A stretch of DNA of 5,615 nt from Ruminiclostridium sp. (GCA_003535195.1 DOHN01000021.1:2373-7987); one strand, 5' to 3'. Shown: positions 1-5,615, counted from the first letter of the stretch. The notes: a model not told the origin generated them from the sequence alone. Program-made: numbers and translations.

Positions 1-988
1 GCTTGTGAAGGATTTGGTAACGCAAATCGAAGCGCTTCCTAGGGATAATTTTGCCGTGAAGCAGCATTTATACATGATTGATAAGTATCAGACAGAAGAA
101 GACTTTGTTTCCCTGACCTATGAGAACACGCTGCAAATAGCGGAGCATATTGCCCCGCTGGTATTACCTACAGGGGATGATGTTTCGGTCGCGCGGTTTG
201 ATATGCTTATGTATCAAATTGAGCTGGCTATGCTCACTGAAAAAAGCGGCAGAAGGGCCAAGAATGATGTGATTCGTAAAGCAGCAGAGCTTTCAAAATA
301 TGGTACCATCCCAGCCATTGCACAGCAGCAGGAGATAATCGAGCATATTATTTACGATGATTATCTGGAACATGCCGGAATATCGGACTATGAAAACATC
401 CGTATTAAGTTGCGTGACCTGATTAAATTTATTCCCGAAGACGAGCGGACACGTTATTATACCAATTTCACCGATGATGTCTTGTCCATTGAATGGAAGG
501 TATCTGAACTAGACAACGACGATCTGACCAATTATAAGAAGAAGGTCAATTACTACATTTTGCAGCATCAGGACATTCCAGCTATTTCTAAGCTCAAAGG
601 CAATCAACCGCTGACGCCGGATGATGTACGGTCGTTGGAGAGCATTTTGTGGAACGAGCTCGGGACAAAAGAACAATATGATGCACAGTACGGAAAAACG
701 CCATTGGGTGAGCTGGTGCGCTCTATTGTTGGGCTGGATCAGAAGGCGGCTAATGAGGCTTTCTCCCGGTTTCTAAATGATGCGCAACTCGACAGCCGGC
801 AGATGCATTTTGTTCGGCAAATTGTCAATTACATCGTTAGGAATGGCATGATGAAAGATTTGTCGGTGTTGCAGGAAAGTCCATTTACAGATCAGGGCAG
901 CATTAGTGAACTATTTGATAATGTAGCTGTGTTTATGGATTTGCGAGCAGTGATTGAAGGGATTAACAGGAATGCGATGGTTGCGTGA
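1..988 (+). CDS. hsdR: Type I restriction enzyme R subunit, C-terminal part (partial, 5' end outside window)
   Basis: This is the C-terminal third or so of HsdR, the ATP-driven DNA translocase and nuclease subunit of a type I restriction-modification complex (R2M2S). HsdR proteins are usually about 800-1100 residues; about 328 codons are seen here. The reading frame is open to the left edge (a CTT codon precedes the GTG at base 5), so that GTG is not a real start. The nuclease and helicase motor domains would lie upstream. What is seen matches the helical C-terminal domain of HsdR (EcoEI_R_C type), which contacts the methylase/specificity core. Diagnostic stretches, numbered from the GTG, are FDMLMYQIELAML (about 65-77), LRDLIKFIPEDERTRYYTNF (about 136-155), PLTPDDVRSLESILW (about 203-217), PLGELVRSIVGLDQKAANEAF (about 233-253) and the end-region motif NGMMKDLSVLQESPFTDQG. 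No frameshift is visible. hsdM and hsdS are not in the window; no methylase or specificity gene follows it, so they should lie upstream or elsewhere. Family call is firm; recognition sequence unknown. Confidence 0.9.
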   Translation, partial: LVKDLVTQIEALPRDNFAVKQHLYMIDKYQTEEDFVSLTYENTLQIAEHIAPLVLPTGDDVSVARFDMLMYQIELAMLTEKSGRRAKNDVIRKAAELSKYGTIPAIAQQQEIIEHIIYDDYLEHAGISDYENIRIKLRDLIKFIPEDERTRYYTNFTDDVLSIEWKVSELDNDDLTNYKKKVNYYILQHQDIPAISKLKGNQPLTPDDVRSLESILWNELGTKEQYDAQYGKTPLGELVRSIVGLDQKAANEAFSRFLNDAQLDSRQMHFVRQIVNYIVRNGMMKDLSVLQESPFTDQGSISELFDNVAVFMDLRAVIEGINRNAMVA

Positions 989-1168
989 GATGAGATATGA
1001 GGATAAAATTTGGTAGGTATGCTTAGCTTTTTGGCAATAATCTGGCAACAAAAAAGCAAACAGCCCTAAAGATATGGATAACTGATAAAATACAATATCA
1101 CAAACCATATTTTTTAACTCAATTGTTTAGAAAATGCTCCAAGGGAGCGGGTGGAAATAAGTAACGAA

Positions 1169-1211
1169 TCCCCGGAAACCTTGGTAAATCAAGAATTCCG
1201 GGGAATTTTTT
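1169..1211 (+). terminator. Rho-independent terminator
   Basis: A perfect 9-bp GC-rich stem pairs TCCCCGGAA (1169-1177) with TTCCGGGGA (1196-1204). Inside it, after a 2x2 internal loop, a second 4-bp stem pairs CTTG (1180-1183) with CAAG (1190-1193) around a 6-base loop. Two bases after the main stem comes a run of six T (1206-1211). This is a strong intrinsic terminator for + strand transcription. The opposite strand has no matching T-run, so it is one-directional. It lies 180 bases after the hsdR stop and upstream of the transporter promoter, so it most likely ends the restriction transcript, or a short transcript begun in the gap, and insulates the next operon. Confidence 0.88.
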
Positions 1212-1240
1212 GTCTTTGTGTTATTCATTCACCGCGATTC

Positions 1241-1257
1241 CTTACACCAACTGTAAG
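1241..1257. promoter_or_regulatory. Probable BceR-type response-regulator operator
   Basis: A perfect inverted repeat, CTTACA-CCAAC-TGTAAG, ends just before the expected -35 position of the promoter at 1281. The half-sites match the consensus known for BceR-like regulators (TNACA-N4-TGTAA), but the spacer here is 5 bases, not 4. Its place directly upstream of a promoter with no good -35 box is what is expected for an OmpR-family activator that recruits RNA polymerase. The likely ligand is the response regulator encoded at 4172-4846, making the operon autoregulated. That assignment is inference; the inverted repeat itself is plain in the sequence. Confidence 0.75.
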
Positions 1258-1293
1258 TGTTATTCTTCTGCGGCCCTTGCTATAATTAGGATC
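1258..1293 (+). promoter_or_regulatory. Promoter of the transporter/two-component operon (extended -10)
   Basis: A consensus -10 box TATAAT (1281-1286) is preceded by TGC (1278-1280), giving the extended -10 form of a housekeeping-sigma promoter. At 16-19 bp upstream no sequence resembles TTGACA, so the promoter should be weak alone and depend on an activator; the inverted repeat at 1241-1257 sits in the right place for one. Transcription would begin near 1292-1294, leaving a leader of only some 23 bases, too short for a riboswitch or attenuator. Confidence 0.78.
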
Positions 1294-1302
1294 AAGAGAT
1301 CT

Positions 1303-1308
1303 AGGAGG
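1303..1308 (+). promoter_or_regulatory. Ribosome binding site of the ATPase gene
   Basis: AGGAGG lies 7 bases before the ATG at 1316, an ideal Shine-Dalgarno sequence and spacing for a Gram-positive host. It fixes the start of the ATPase and indicates strong translation once the promoter is active. Confidence 0.88.
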
Positions 1309-1315
1309 TCGTGGA

Positions 1316-2095
1316 ATGAATTTAGATAGAGTTTTACAAGTCGAAAGCGTCACAAAAGTTTACGGCAAGGGCGATAATAAGACAGAAGCTCTCAGGGGAA
1401 TCAGCTTTGATGTGCTTGAAGGTGAATTTCTTGGAATCATGGGGGCCAGCGGCTCTGGGAAAACAACTTTGCTTAACTGTATTGCTACCATGATTAAACC
1501 GAGCTCAGGAAGAATTTTGCTTAAAGGCAGTGACATTTCCTCATTTAGAGGAACACAGCTGGCGGACTATCGCGGCAAAGAAATCGGATACCTGTTTCAG
1601 GAATTTGAGCTTCTGGACAACCTAACGGCGAGGGAGAATATTATTCTTCCGTTATCACTTCATGGCGTAACAGGTAAGCAGGCTGGGGGGGAGCTTCAAG
1701 AACTGGCAAGCCGTATGGATATTGTGGACGTTTTAAACAAATTCCCCTCCCAAATGTCCGGCGGACAGAAGCAGCGGGTAGCGGCGGCCCGGGCTCTCAT
1801 TTCAAAGCCTAGCATAGTGTTAGCGGATGAGCCGACAGGCGCGCTTGACAGTAAAAATTCCAAGGTTCTCTTGGATAAGCTTTATGCTATCAACAAGGAG
1901 CAGCAGAAAACCATTGTTATGGTCACTCATGATGCAAATGCCGCCAGTTACTGTTCCCGCATCCTTTTTATCCAGGATGGCCGCCTGTTCCATGAGCTCA
2001 GAAAGAACGTTAAAACAGAAACCCGTGACAGCTTTTATGAGCGTATTGTAACAGCCATCGCACAACTGGGAGGAGGAAGCGCAAATGTTCTTTAA
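1316..2095 (+). CDS. bceA-like: BceA-type ABC transporter ATP-binding protein (antimicrobial peptide resistance)
   Basis: Cytoplasmic ATPase of a peptide-resistance ABC transporter of the BceAB/MacB-LolD superfamily; it powers the permease encoded next. The 259-residue protein has every motif of an active ATPase: Walker A GASGSGKT (43-50), Q-loop GYLFQ with Q95, signature MSGGQ (147-151), Walker B IVLADEP (167-173) with catalytic E172, D-loop GALDS (175-179) and switch H205 in VTHD. The stretch LFQEFELLDNLTARENI (93-109) is typical of the BceA group rather than of general importers. The only departure is Met for Leu at the first signature position, which is common in this family. About 30 residues follow the nucleotide-binding fold, ending in a helix. 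It starts at the ATG with AGGAGG 7 bases upstream, is first in the operon, and overlaps the permease start by 11 bases. The family is certain; the peptide substrate (bacitracin, a lantibiotic or another) is not readable. Confidence 0.93.
   Translation: MNLDRVLQVESVTKVYGKGDNKTEALRGISFDVLEGEFLGIMGASGSGKTTLLNCIATMIKPSSGRILLKGSDISSFRGTQLADYRGKEIGYLFQEFELLDNLTARENIILPLSLHGVTGKQAGGELQELASRMDIVDVLNKFPSQMSGGQKQRVAAARALISKPSIVLADEPTGALDSKNSKVLLDKLYAINKEQQKTIVMVTHDANAASYCSRILFIQDGRLFHELRKNVKTETRDSFYERIVTAIAQLGGGSANVL
2071..2076 (+). promoter_or_regulatory. Ribosome binding site of the permease gene, inside the ATPase gene
   Basis: AGGAGG lies 8 bases before the ATG at 2085, entirely within the last codons of the ATPase gene. 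It supports the 2085 start and the 11-base overlap, implying translational coupling and matched amounts of ATPase and permease. Confidence 0.85.
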
Positions 2096-4175
2096 ACATG
2101 TTCGACGGAATGCCGCAAAATATCGAAAGAACAATGGCTTATTCTTCAGTTCCTTGGTGGTTGCAATTGTCGCATTTTATACATTGTTATCTTTGGGTGA
2201 TCAGGATGTCATGCGTTTTTTGAAAACGATAGAAAGCGATGCTGTTAGCAAACTTATGCTATTGATTCCAGCCGTCTATATGATTTCGCTTTTCTTTGTT
2301 TTTTTCCTGGTTTATTTCACTTACCGTTATCAGTTAGACAATCGCAAAAAAGAATTCGGGTTGTATCTGATGCTTGGTATGAAACGAAGCACGCTTTTTG
2401 CTATGCTGATGAGTGAGACTATTTGGAACAGCTTGGTGTCCATTTTGCTCGGTTTGCCAATCGCTTTGCTTCTTACGGAAGGAATCAGCCTGGCGACGGC
2501 AAAACTGGTCGGTCTTGGGATTATCGGGCATAAAATTTCGTTCTCCATACCGGCTGTGCTCGGCACAGTTATCGGGTTTATTGCAGTGCAAATGATAGCC
2601 ATGCTGTTTTTGAGTGCCGCATTCAGCCGCAAAGAGCCAATGGAGCTGCTGCGTTCGGATTCCCCTGAAAAGCAAGTGTCGCTTTCTGGGAAAAAAGGTT
2701 GGCTTGGCCTTGTTCTTGGCTTGTTTTTTCTGATTTTGGCATATGCGATCGGAGTCACGATGCTGAGAAGCTTCGATTTCAAAATTGTTATGCTTGTTCT
2801 TGCCCTCGGCGGAAGCGGGACCTTTCTGTTGTATCATGGTATGGGCGTATTTATCGGGCATAAAATTCAGCAAAAAAGTCCGGCGCGGTCCGGGTTGTTC
2901 ACTTTTACAGGCCGGCAGATTCAGGAGAATGTGCTTCATCAATACAGAGCGCTGGCAGTTTCGTCTTTGCTTTTGCTGATGGCGCTGGCGTGCATATCAT
3001 TTGGTATAGGCGTTGCTTCGGGCCGCGGGTCACAGGAGACCAGGACAGTGGATTTTTCCATTGAGGGAAGCAAACAGGAAGTGTGCGGCGTTCTGGATTC
3101 GGAAGCAAGCAAATCAATGATTTCTATGTACTATCCCATGTTTTTAGGCTCTATGAATACGAACCTATATGATCAAACCGGTGCAGTTTTGGAGAGCAAG
3201 CCAAATGCGCATGAGTTATCCTGGGCCGGACTCAGTGCCGCGCTGGCAAACTTGCCTGAAACAGATCTGAGAAACAATATGATGGAGAATTTCTCTGACC
3301 GATCAGGCTCATATCTCATATCAGAAACGAGTTACAACAATCTCTTGCAGACAATTGGCAAAAAGCCGATTCAACTGGGAAAGAGCCAAGTAGCATTATA
3401 TACTTCAATGAAGGATAGCAGCGACTTTATCAATAACCTTGACGATGCACTGAAGTCTGGCACTTACATTGAAGTGGACGATCGGAAATACGAACTGCTG
3501 CCCAATATTTATTTTGATAACGTGGTTGCTGACCGCAAAATCACACTCTACAGCGCATTAATCGTTTCGGATGAAGACTTTAAAAATTGGGCTTCTGATA
3601 GCAGCACACCTTTTTGCTGGAATGTCCTCTTGAGTCAGAAGACCGTCAATGAAAAGGGCCTGATGCAGGCAATTCTATCGATGGAACAGAATTTTGCAGG
3701 AACAGGACTGGAATACGAAAGCTATATAGGCGGCATTGGCAGAAATCTTTTTTATACCGTGGCTGCAAGTTACCTGACGATATATCTTGGCATTCTGTTC
3801 ATGGTCATTGCAAACACAGTAATAGGATTGAAATATTTGATGCAGCAGCGGGAAAATAAGCGCCGTTACCTCACACTGCTTATGCTTGGAGCCGACGTAG
3901 ACGATCTTTGCAAATCGGCAGGAACTCAGATTTGCCTGTTTTTTGCGCTGGTGCTTGGTGTAGCGGTATTCAGCTCTGTCTTTGCCATATGGTCGATGTT
4001 CACAAGCTTTTTAAAATTGCCGGTAGGAACATCGCTGGTTAAAGTTATTGTGATTGCAGGGATTTCCTCGATTCTGTTCGTTATGATAGAATGTATTTAT
4101 ATTCACATTGTAGAACACACCAGCAGCCGCGAAATACAAGCATTGCGGGTAAGAGATAGGGGTAATGCCTTTTGA
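2085..4175 (+). CDS. bceB-like: BceB-type ABC transporter permease with large extracellular domain (FtsX fold)
   Basis: Membrane permease of the resistance transporter; in this family it both recognises the drug bound to lipid II cycle intermediates and signals to the partner kinase. The 696 residues, slightly longer than B. subtilis BceB (about 646), show ten predicted membrane segments: roughly 17-38, 57-80, 105-130, 152-178, 205-225, 233-256, 288-310, 553-582, 613-638 and 650-675. Between segments 7 and 8 is an outer domain of about 240 residues (311-552), the hallmark of BceB. The start RRNAAKYRKNNGLFFSSLVV is typical. The cytoplasmic loops after segments 2 and 8 carry related FtsX signatures: NRKKEFGLYLMLGMKR (86-101) and ENKRRYLTLLMLGAD (590-604), which probably touch the ATPase. 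The outer domain holds just two cysteines, C334 and C511. The gene contains an exact 17-bp direct repeat (2521-2537 and 2851-2867). Its stop overlaps the regulator's TTG start. Family call very firm; ligand unknown. Confidence 0.94.
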   Translation: MFFKHVRRNAAKYRKNNGLFFSSLVVAIVAFYTLLSLGDQDVMRFLKTIESDAVSKLMLLIPAVYMISLFFVFFLVYFTYRYQLDNRKKEFGLYLMLGMKRSTLFAMLMSETIWNSLVSILLGLPIALLLTEGISLATAKLVGLGIIGHKISFSIPAVLGTVIGFIAVQMIAMLFLSAAFSRKEPMELLRSDSPEKQVSLSGKKGWLGLVLGLFFLILAYAIGVTMLRSFDFKIVMLVLALGGSGTFLLYHGMGVFIGHKIQQKSPARSGLFTFTGRQIQENVLHQYRALAVSSLLLLMALACISFGIGVASGRGSQETRTVDFSIEGSKQEVCGVLDSEASKSMISMYYPMFLGSMNTNLYDQTGAVLESKPNAHELSWAGLSAALANLPETDLRNNMMENFSDRSGSYLISETSYNNLLQTIGKKPIQLGKSQVALYTSMKDSSDFINNLDDALKSGTYIEVDDRKYELLPNIYFDNVVADRKITLYSALIVSDEDFKNWASDSSTPFCWNVLLSQKTVNEKGLMQAILSMEQNFAGTGLEYESYIGGIGRNLFYTVAASYLTIYLGILFMVIANTVIGLKYLMQQRENKRRYLTLLMLGADVDDLCKSAGTQICLFFALVLGVAVFSSVFAIWSMFTSFLKLPVGTSLVKVIVIAGISSILFVMIECIYIHIVEHTSSREIQALRVRDRGNAF
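2521..2867 (+). repeat. Exact 17-bp direct repeat pair inside the permease gene
   Basis: The 17-base sequence TTATCGGGCATAAAATT occurs at 2521-2537 and again at 2851-2867. The copies are 330 bases (110 codons) apart and in the same reading frame, encoding IGHKI both times (residues 147-151 and 257-261). The coordinates here span both copies and the DNA between them; only the two ends are repeated. No other similarity between the flanks is evident. Confidence 0.9.
4158..4163 (+). promoter_or_regulatory. Ribosome binding site deciding the TTG start of the response regulator
   Basis: AGGGGT lies 8 bases before the TTG at 4172. A nearby ATG at 4165 is in a frame that stops after four codons, so it cannot be the start. 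The TTG gives the expected regulator N-terminus MSKIIIIEDD. Confidence 0.72.
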
Positions 4176-4846
4176 GTAAGATCATAATTATCGAAGATGA
4201 TATTTACTTGCGGGAAGAACTTGTTAACACCTTTGTAAAAAAGGGGTACTCGGTATCGAGTATCCCTTCTTTTGACGCGCCCGAGAAAGAAATTCTGAAT
4301 AGTGCTCCCGACCTGGCCGTATTGGATATAAACCTTCCCGGAAAATCTGGATTTGAGTTGTGCAAGTGGCTGAAAGCAAGAGCATCTTTCCCAATTCTTA
4401 TTTTAACAGCGCGCGACACCCTGTCAGACGAATTATACGCACTGGGGCTTGGCGCAGATGACTTTCTTACGAAACCTTGCCACCCTGATCGGCTTATAGC
4501 CCGCGCCGAGCGATTGCTCCAGACATATGGAAAAGTGCGGAACCTGGTGCAAGCAGGAGACCTGATATTGGATATTGACACTTATAAGGTGATCTGGAAA
4601 AACGCTCATGTCGTTTTGTCCGATACAGAGGGAAAGATCCTGCAAGTCCTGCTTGAACGGTACCCGGCCATTGTTTCCAAACAAGATTTGTCTCTTGTGC
4701 TTTGGGGCGGTGACGAATATGTTGATGAAAACATTCTTCAAGTAAATATGACCCGGCTGAGAAAGAGTCTGGATGTCATAGGGCTTAGAGATATAATACA
4801 GACCGTGCGCGGGCAGGGTTACCGTCTGGAGGTGAGGGAGCCGTGA
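4172..4846 (+). CDS. bceR-like: BceR-type response regulator, OmpR/PhoB family
   Basis: Cytoplasmic transcription regulator, 224 residues, usual length for the family. The receiver domain (about 2-115) has the acidic pair D9/D10, phosphoacceptor D52 in VLDINLPG, switch T79 in ILTARD, aromatic F98 and conserved K101 in FLTKP. The DNA-binding winged helix (about 126-222) shows the usual elements: LSDTEGKILQVLLER (149-163), LVLWGGDEYVDENILQVNM around the recognition-helix region, and the wing TVRGQGYRL (211-219). It should be phosphorylated by the kinase that follows and activate the transporter operon through the TTACA/TGTAA operator at 1241-1257. It starts at TTG, where the bases TTGA hold both this start and the permease stop, and its own stop overlaps the kinase GTG by 4 bases. 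Family firm; BceR assignment rests on neighbours and operator. Confidence 0.93.
   Translation: MSKIIIIEDDIYLREELVNTFVKKGYSVSSIPSFDAPEKEILNSAPDLAVLDINLPGKSGFELCKWLKARASFPILILTARDTLSDELYALGLGADDFLTKPCHPDRLIARAERLLQTYGKVRNLVQAGDLILDIDTYKVIWKNAHVVLSDTEGKILQVLLERYPAIVSKQDLSLVLWGGDEYVDENILQVNMTRLRKSLDVIGLRDIIQTVRGQGYRLEVREP
4828..4835 (+). promoter_or_regulatory. Ribosome binding site deciding the GTG start of the kinase
   Basis: GGAGGTGA lies 7 bases before the GTG at 4843, within the last codons of the regulator gene. It is a near-perfect Shine-Dalgarno sequence. The first in-frame ATG comes only after both membrane segments have begun, so GTG is the right start. Confidence 0.83.
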
Positions 4847-5615
4847 AGCCGCAGAATATAATTTTGAAAGCCAAAAGGCCCTGGCTTGCCCTGCTGATTT
4901 TAACCGACCTGTTTTTTATTTTTTTAGCATGGCTGACAGGCCCAGACACCTTTGGGAGCATTGTTGTGATGATTTTGCTTTTTACAGCCTTTATCGTACT
5001 TGCAGGCTGCTGGATTGATCAAAAAAAACGGAAGAGGCAGATGGAGGCATTTCAATTATTTTTGACTGACCCGGATGAGGAAGCAAAACAACGGTTAATG
5101 ATGGCAGTGGATGAATTTTGGCACCCCATGATAGAAAATGTGTCGGAGCAATTAAGAGAGCAATCCCAGATGATAAAAGAGGAAAGATTGGAATTGCAAA
5201 ACTATCGGGAGTTCATTGAGGCATGGACACACGAAATCAAAACGCCGCTGTCTCTTGCCACATTAATTCTGGCAAACCACAAGGAAGAGATGTCACCTTA
5301 TATTTATAATCGGATGGAGCACGTACGGTGCACCGTCCATAACGATGTTGAACGTATACTGTACTATGCCCGGCTTCAGTCTGACCATGCGGATTATAAA
5401 TTCGTAAAAATGGATTTGAGCGACTGCGTTCAGGAATGCCTTGAAGATTTCCGCGCTATATCTGACGAAAAGAAAATCGATGTGCAGCTAAATCTTTTGC
5501 CTTTGCAGATCACAAGCGACAAAAAAGTCCTTGACTTCATGCTTGCGCAGCTTTTTAGCAACGCCTTTAAGTACGCGGCGTCTGACCATGGAGTTGTCCG
5601 CGTCGTAAGCTGGTC
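4843..5615 (+). CDS. bceS-like: BceS-type intramembrane-sensing histidine kinase (partial, 3' end outside window)
   Basis: Membrane sensor kinase partner of the regulator just upstream, read by direct translation from the GTG at 4843; 257 codons are present and the frame is open at the right edge. Two membrane segments (about 14-33 and 37-57) are separated by only a few residues (around GPDTFG), so there is no sensing domain outside the cell: the intramembrane-sensing layout of BceS kinases, which take their signal from the BceAB transporter. A charged, probably helical linker follows (KKRKRQ at 61-66, then about 80-122). The dimerisation/phosphotransfer helix has the H-box FIEAWTHEIKTPL with phosphorylated H130, and a later ERILYYARLQS segment (170-180). 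The ATP-binding domain begins, with the N-box QLFSNAFKY and N240, but its G-boxes and the stop are missing. A full protein would be about 330-350 residues. It overlaps the regulator's stop by 4 bases. Family firm; no broken frame seen. Confidence 0.92.
   Translation, partial: MKPQNIILKAKRPWLALLILTDLFFIFLAWLTGPDTFGSIVVMILLFTAFIVLAGCWIDQKKRKRQMEAFQLFLTDPDEEAKQRLMMAVDEFWHPMIENVSEQLREQSQMIKEERLELQNYREFIEAWTHEIKTPLSLATLILANHKEEMSPYIYNRMEHVRCTVHNDVERILYYARLQSDHADYKFVKMDLSDCVQECLEDFRAISDEKKIDVQLNLLPLQITSDKKVLDFMLAQLFSNAFKYAASDHGVVRVVSW

Larger units (their letters stand above)
989..1315. other. Intergenic region between hsdR and the transporter operon
   Basis: This 327-base gap has two parts. Bases 989-1168 are AT-rich and hold no open frame with a credible ribosome binding site, no tRNA and no recognisable RNA family; the only structure I see is a small GCTCC-AAG-GGAGC stem (1136-1148) without a T-tract. 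Bases 1169-1315 hold a terminator, an inverted-repeat operator, a promoter and a ribosome binding site, listed separately. The gap separates two unrelated functions and is where the hsdR transcript should end and the resistance operon begin. Confidence 0.7.

Noticed and set aside
1031..1096. Possible promoters in the AT-rich gap (TTGGCA at 1031, TACAAT at 1091)
   Set aside because: The boxes are not at a usable spacing from one another, and single hexamer matches are expected by chance in AT-rich DNA.
911..1108. 65-residue minus-strand open frame across the end of hsdR and the gap
   Set aside because: It overlaps the well-supported hsdR coding end, has no convincing ribosome binding site, and its translation resembles no family I know.
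1136..1148. GCTCC-AAG-GGAGC hairpin as a terminator for hsdR
   Set aside because: The stem is only 5 bp and no T-run follows; the hairpin at 1169-1211 is far better.
1134..1160. Eight-codon frame ATG...TAA in the gap, a possible leader peptide
   Set aside because: It has no Shine-Dalgarno sequence, lies before the terminator and upstream of the operon's own promoter, so it cannot act as an attenuator for the operon.
1820..2134. Open frames on both strands overlapping the end of the ATPase gene
   Set aside because: They overlap the Walker B to C-terminal part of a clear ATPase and have no start signals or recognisable domains.
2330..2942. Two long minus-strand open frames (150 and 202 residues) opposite the permease
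   Set aside because: They overlap each other and lie wholly antisense to a clear membrane protein gene; their composition is that expected of the complement of hydrophobic codons.
4204..4741. Minus-strand open frames opposite the response regulator
   Set aside because: They are antisense to an intact regulator with all conserved residues, with no independent support.
1..5615. CRISPR array, insertion sequence, tRNA, rRNA or att site
   Set aside because: Scanning by eye found no regularly spaced repeats, no transposase or terminal inverted repeats, and no cloverleaf or ribosomal RNA sequence.

Overview
The window looks like chromosomal DNA of a Gram-positive bacterium of the phylum Bacillota (Bacillus/Paenibacillus or clostridial type). 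The basis is strong AGGAGG-type ribosome binding sites, TTG and GTG starts, moderate base composition, and above all a complete BceAB-type transporter joined to a BceRS-type two-component system, an arrangement almost confined to that phylum. The genus cannot be fixed from the sequence alone. All recognised genes are on the + strand.

Layout. (1) Bases 1-988 are the 3' end of a type I restriction enzyme R (motor/nuclease) subunit, running in from the left edge. (2) Bases 989-1315 are non-coding: an AT-rich stretch with no gene I can support, a strong rho-independent terminator (about 1169-1211), a TTACA-N5-TGTAA inverted repeat (1241-1257) that looks like a BceR-type operator, an extended -10 promoter (TATAAT at 1281-1286), and a ribosome binding site. 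(3) Bases 1316-4175 carry the ABC transporter ATPase and the large FtsX-fold permease. (4) Bases 4172-4846 carry an OmpR-family response regulator. (5) From 4843 to the right edge is the start of an intramembrane-sensing histidine kinase, cut off by the window within its ATP-binding domain.

Working together. The four downstream genes overlap one another by 11, 4 and 4 bases and so almost certainly form one transcript. In the known Bce modules the transporter itself senses an antimicrobial peptide (bacitracin, lantibiotics, other binders of lipid II cycle intermediates). It activates the nearly sensor-less kinase within the membrane, the kinase phosphorylates the regulator, and the regulator switches on the transporter, which frees the cell-wall precursor from the drug. 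Here the transporter genes come first and the regulator genes last in one operon behind a single apparent operator, so induction should raise sensor, transporter and regulator together (positive autoregulation). The drug recognised cannot be read from the sequence. The restriction gene upstream is insulated by the terminator and is probably unrelated in function.

I did not find a wholly new system. The points most worth a second look are the operator with 5-base rather than 4-base spacing, the AB-RS operon architecture, the unexplained 180-base stretch ahead of the terminator, a cysteine pair in the permease's outer domain, and an exact 17-bp in-frame repeat inside the permease gene.
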